A stretch of 38,234 bases of DNA from Candidatus Poribacteria bacterium (lineage in GTDB: Bacteria > Poribacteria > WGA-4E > UBA9662): contig JASMLX010000059.1 in the NCBI GenBank assembly GCA_030748495.1, positions 1 to 38,234 of the forward strand, in the 5' to 3' direction. This document shows positions 35,198 to 38,234 of this stretch, piece by piece (positions within the stretch are counted from its first letter, which is position 1; every line of letters starts with the position of its first letter). The position numbers and the translations under genes were made by a program. Under the pieces are notes generated by a model that was given only the letters and a program-made list of their open reading frames with translations, ran no database searches and was not told the origin of the DNA.

Positions 35198-35953
35198 TCA
35201 AGATATCTTCAGCGATTCACCTCTGAGCATCTCACGGGACTGCTGACTCCCATTATTGGTAGCGTTGTAAGCAAAGGTATTAGCACGTCGGTGAGATGGC
35301 GACGGGTTTGCTCCTGATCCATGAATGACTAGCGGGCCAAAAAAGGTACAATCGCCAGGTTCTGTTTCGATGGCAACAGTATCTGCTCTGGGTTCAAAGA
35401 AACCAGGTAGAAAAAGACCGAAGGAGGTCCGTGCCCGGTCGTGTTCTAGCAATTCTCCTTTGTGGCTACCTGGTACAAACTGAATACAACCATTTTCCTT
35501 CGTTGTCGAATCTATCGAAAGCATACAGTTCAACATCAGTGGTTGGTTTTCTGGATTCTTCCAGTAAGAGTAGTCCTGATGCCAAGGCGTAATTGTACCA
35601 TACTTCGCCGCCTTCATCAGTAGCTTACTGTGAAAAAGTGAGATGTTAGGACCGAGAAGTGCCTCAATCACATCCAGTACGGCATCCGACCGTAAGATCT
35701 GGTTCAGACCGGAGCTAACAATTTCACTGTGCATCAGTTGTCGAATATACTTCGGTTTTTCCGGTTCTGTATGGACATACTCCTCCCAGGAGACACCAAT
35801 TCCATCGGGAATTTCGGTTGCCATCCGCTGATGCAGTTGATCGATTTCAGAATCGACCAAGGCCAGTAGGTCCGCAGAAATCAGGCCTTTTTTGACTAGA
35901 TATCCATTTTGCTCATAAAAATTAAGATCTGCCTTAAGGGCTGTTTCACTCAT
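35198..35953 (-). CDS. phytanoyl-CoA dioxygenase (PhyH) family protein
   Basis: 251 residues. The Fe(II) ligands are H125 and D127 (PWHQDYSYW) and the distal H211 (LVIHGSG), with Arg222/223 (SHRRANTFAYN) for 2-oxoglutarate. CIQFVPGSHKGEL is the family turn. This type is related to ectoine hydroxylase-like and phytanoyl-CoA-like enzymes, but the substrate is unknown. Its ATG lies four bases after the stop of the lipoprotein gene upstream, so the two are co-transcribed. Similarity to the PhyH at 21261 is confined to the catalytic motifs. Confidence 0.92.
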   Translation of the reverse strand: MSETALKADLNFYEQNGYLVKKGLISADLLALVDSEIDQLHQRMATEIPDGIGVSWEEYVHTEPEKPKYIRQLMHSEIVSSGLNQILRSDAVLDVIEALLGPNISLFHSKLLMKAAKYGTITPWHQDYSYWKNPENQPLMLNCMLSIDSTTKENGCIQFVPGSHKGELLEHDRARTSFGLFLPGFFEPRADTVAIETEPGDCTFFGPLVIHGSGANPSPSHRRANTFAYNATNNGSQQSREMLRGESLKIS

Positions 35954-35957
35954 AATT

Positions 35958-37199
35958 CTATCTCCGTTCTTTTTCTCCTGATTCTTTTTCAGCTGGAGGT
36001 TGGGGCGTAGACCGCTGTTTTTTCTTTTCTGGGATTGATAGAGTGATAATTGGTGGCGACTTGAGAACAGAGTTTGTAACTTTCATCAATTCCTGGAAAT
36101 CAGCTAAGGAGGTAATCTGATCTTCCTCCGGTTTGAAAATGTAGGTTTGCCACTCAGCAGTTGAATCTAAAAGCAATGTTGAATCATCAAATTTTTTGTT
36201 ATCTGATCGGGAAAAGATACAAATCGAAAGTGCCTTGGCCTGCCATCGGAATAGGTATTGATCATTAACCTCTCCATTCGGTAGCCCCACTGCTACAGCA
36301 AACCGGCCAGCACCACCTGAAATTTCTACCCGCTGCTCCAGCAGAGCGTTATCAGCATAAACGATAGCTCGGTACTTGACCGAAATAGTCACGTCTTTGT
36401 TAATATTAACCTCGGGTAAAATCCGTTCTACCACTGACCTAATTCCTCCATTAACTAACACTCGCACATAATCGGTCGCTGAATCTATAGAAACGAAACT
36501 TTGTGTTTCCTTATCCCAAATAGCAAATCCACCTGTTCCAAATAGTGCTTGACTATGTTCTACTTTGATCAATTCCGCTACAGACTCTTTTTGAGCTAAT
36601 TGTTGCAAGTACAACCCAGAAGTCGTTTTATCGAAGGCTTCTACCATGCCATTTGGATACAGTAGATAGAGACTCAGGTTAGACTCCATCGCTGCTGATG
36701 CAGGAAGTGAGGGGAAAATCCCGGCTCGCGTCTTCCTTTCAAAGATTAGCTCAATGGCAACTGGGTCGGTAGCGGTCTTCGGTTCCTTGGTAGGAACGTA
36801 CTGAACGATAGCCTCTTCCGTCTCATTAGGTTGTAGGTCGACCAGAAAAACGAGTTCGTCTTTTTTCCCATCGTAGCTGAGGTCATCAGCTTGGTAAGAA
36901 ATCCGTTGGGGTGGATTTTGCCGGTTAGTTGGGTCACCAAGGGCAATGGCAAAAGCATCAAAGGTGAAATCGGGGGCGACTGCCTTCAACTCGTCTAAGG
37001 TAGTTCGAATCGGCAGATGCTGGCGAGAGATCGGTAATTCGTTTTCTATGGTTAAGGTGACAAAATGCTGTTCCCCCGGCGGTTGGCATCCCCCAACCCA
37101 GAACAATAGGATCAGCAAGAATGGCTTGAGATCAATTTGCTCCACAGCATTGAGGGTAAACGTTTGATCTCGGTCGCCAGGCCGGAAATTGTAAACCAT
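35958..37199 (-). CDS. putative lipoprotein, DUF4861-like
   Basis: 413 residues. The segment PFLLILLFWVGGC ends in a lipobox (Cys38), so the mature protein should be lipid-anchored. The mature part begins with FVTLTIENELP and contains ISYQADDLSYDGKKDELVFLVDLQPNE, resembling DUF4861, a family seen near carbohydrate-active genes; this assignment is tentative. The ATG at 37197-37199 has AAGGGAT upstream, but a TATAAT abuts it directly (37200-37205, minus strand). A GTG at codon 19 would give a more usual lipoprotein signal peptide (n-region QIDLK). It forms an operon with the PhyH gene, starting four bases downstream of its stop. Confidence 0.6.
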   Translation of the reverse strand: MVYNFRPGDRDQTFTLNAVEQIDLKPFLLILLFWVGGCQPPGEQHFVTLTIENELPISRQHLPIRTTLDELKAVAPDFTFDAFAIALGDPTNRQNPPQRISYQADDLSYDGKKDELVFLVDLQPNETEEAIVQYVPTKEPKTATDPVAIELIFERKTRAGIFPSLPASAAMESNLSLYLLYPNGMVEAFDKTTSGLYLQQLAQKESVAELIKVEHSQALFGTGGFAIWDKETQSFVSIDSATDYVRVLVNGGIRSVVERILPEVNINKDVTISVKYRAIVYADNALLEQRVEISGGAGRFAVAVGLPNGEVNDQYLFRWQAKALSICIFSRSDNKKFDDSTLLLDSTAEWQTYIFKPEEDQITSLADFQELMKVTNSVLKSPPIITLSIPEKKKQRSTPQPPAEKESGEKERR

Positions 37200-37804
37200 A
37201 TTATAATCCCTTATCGACGTCTAACCAATTTATGAAGCAGATTATAACCGAAAAGATGGAATTATTCACTTCTTGGGTTCAAATGTTATGTATAATCAGA
37301 TGGTTGAGAAAATACCATAAGGGACGCTTGCAAGTCGAGGTATTTTCCAGGGCTAGAATTCGTTTCCTGTTTGATCCGATAGTAAAGGCTTGATAGAATA
37401 CCAATATCCAGAAACAGATAAGCTATCGAAATGGTCAGGAGCCGTAGCGTAGAAAGTATTGGGTTTCTAAGTGCTGACGGCCTACCTGAAGTAAGAAACA
37501 GGCATTGGTGTTGGTGAGCGTACCTTTAACAACATCTCGGCTGAACAGGCGTATGTCTATGGTCGGCCCAATCATAACCTGAATCTACCACAAGACAAAG
37601 TGATCAAAAACGCATTCCCGCATTGGGCCAGCTAAATGATATAATCTCCTTTTAAGGACAAGGTCTTTGCTAAACTCTTTGTTCCAACTTATTGAGGTGG
37701 TCGTTGCTTCAGCTGATTAGGTTCTCGCTGTTCAGAACCACCTACCTCCCTCTAACAGATTCTCACTCCCAAAATATTATTGCTTACTCACTAAGGGAAA
37801 TTGT
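37200..37804. other. long divergent intergenic region with a possible gene remnant
   Basis: About 600 bases between divergent genes. A second minus-strand TATAAT (37241-37246) may serve the lipoprotein gene, but no good -35 box was found. On the plus strand a frame open from 37495 to the TAA at 37633-37635 reads GVGERTFNNISAEQAYVYG, then RPNHNLNLPQDKVIKNAFPH. It looks coding in composition but has no start codon and is probably a leftover of an unrecognised gene. No repeat or RNA was recognised. Confidence 0.4.
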
Positions 37805-38234
37805 ATGAAGAACCGAGCTATTATCGCCTATATCTGCTATTTTTTAAGCCTAACGGTAATGCATCCGATTCTCGAAGGGAAGCAGCCGGGACAAGAGAGA
37901 CAACAACCAGAGCAGGGAAAGCAACCTAATCCAGAGGAACGGCAGCCTGGCCGAAGCACAGAGCAGAAACCGAATCCTAAAGATAACAAGGGTGCCGCAG
38001 GTGGTAAAAAGCAGGGTACAGACCAGGATCCAGATACGGTCCAACCCAAACCACCGATTAAAGATGCCGTAGATGGTAAAGGCCGAGGACCAGCGGCAGA
38101 TAAAGATAAAGGCCCGGGCCCAGTTAAGGAGCCCAAACCGATCCAGGAGACGATAGACAGTAAAGAGCAAGGTATAGATCAAGACCCAGATACCACCCGA
38201 CCCAAACCGCCGATTCAGGATACAGCAGATGATA
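37805..38234 (+). CDS. repeat-rich exported protein, open at the window edge
   Basis: The ATG at 37805 has AAGGGAAA six bases upstream and opens a frame of 143 codons that runs off the window. A short hydrophobic N-terminus (AIIAYICYFLSLTVM) suggests export. The rest is extremely rich in Pro, Lys, Gln, Asp and Gly. About 26-residue imperfect repeats can be read: GTDQDPDTVQPKPPIKDAVD, then a diverged GPAADKDKGPGPVKEPKPI unit, then GIDQDPDTTRPKPPIQDTAD. The first and third are 156 bases apart. This is low-complexity, probably unstructured sequence, as in cell-wall spacers. No domain can be named from the part shown. Confidence 0.7.
   Translation, partial: MKNRAIIAYICYFLSLTVMHPILEGKQPGQERQQPEQGKQPNPEERQPGRSTEQKPNPKDNKGAAGGKKQGTDQDPDTVQPKPPIKDAVDGKGRGPAADKDKGPGPVKEPKPIQETIDSKEQGIDQDPDTTRPKPPIQDTADD

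Noticed and set aside
1..38234. tRNA, rRNA, riboswitch and CRISPR features
   Set aside because: None was recognised by eye; no regular direct repeats with spacers and no cloverleaf-like T-loop/anticodon combination were found. A covariance-model scan could still reveal small RNAs.

Overview
The window looks like a piece of a marine, probably sponge-associated bacterium of the 'Candidatus Poribacteria' type. This is an inference from gene content and protein style: several Gfo/Idh/MocA oxidoreductases, phytanoyl-CoA dioxygenase-like (PhyH) proteins, a sulfatase, secreted proteins with dockerin-like repeats, and C-termini carrying a YPNPFNPETWIP sorting-domain signature. No rRNA, tRNA or CRISPR array was seen. 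Most genes lie on the minus strand; plus-strand genes are 18021-18992, 24726-29189 and the open frame at the right edge.

Left part (1-9234): two transposase remnants (IS1595-like, IS1380-like), then a minus-strand group of a half-size EamA-like membrane protein, a hotdog thioesterase and a LolD-type ABC ATPase. A decayed glycosyltransferase sits flush against the stop of a fused TRAP permease. purD follows, preceded by a 15-codon basic leader ORF that overlaps its start. A gene-poor stretch with a repeat and possible gene debris leads to a Gfo/Idh/MocA oxidoreductase.

Middle (9235-21061): a 1305-residue Eco57I-type restriction-modification protein with an atypical methylase motif IV, and a 1458-residue secreted protein with invasin-like Ig repeats, a C13/caspase-like domain whose catalytic His and Cys are both replaced, a cohesin domain, a dockerin and a C-terminal sorting domain. 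A divergent metallophosphoesterase gene has a very good sigma70 promoter. A broken IS5-type transposase lies next to a secreted beta-propeller-like protein.

Right part (21261-38234): a catabolic-looking group (PhyH, sulfatase, Gfo/Idh); a short exported rhodanese interrupted by an in-frame UGA exactly where a Cys is expected, with a hairpin just downstream; a sugar isomerase-like TIM barrel; an M42 aminopeptidase plus pepF pair behind a strong promoter; a third Gfo/Idh; truA; a CBM9-like protein; a second dockerin/sorting-domain protein with IPT/TIG domains; a DUF362 protein; and a two-gene lipoprotein-PhyH operon. An open-ended, repeat-rich exported protein runs off the window.

Taken together the genes suggest scavenging of sulfated or modified sugars (sulfatase, oxidoreductases, isomerase, PhyH), peptide turnover (M42, PepF) and export of large adhesive or scaffold-like surface proteins. 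The intergenic DNA holds many decayed genes and a small family of hairpin repeats, which points to ongoing mobile-element activity and gene loss.
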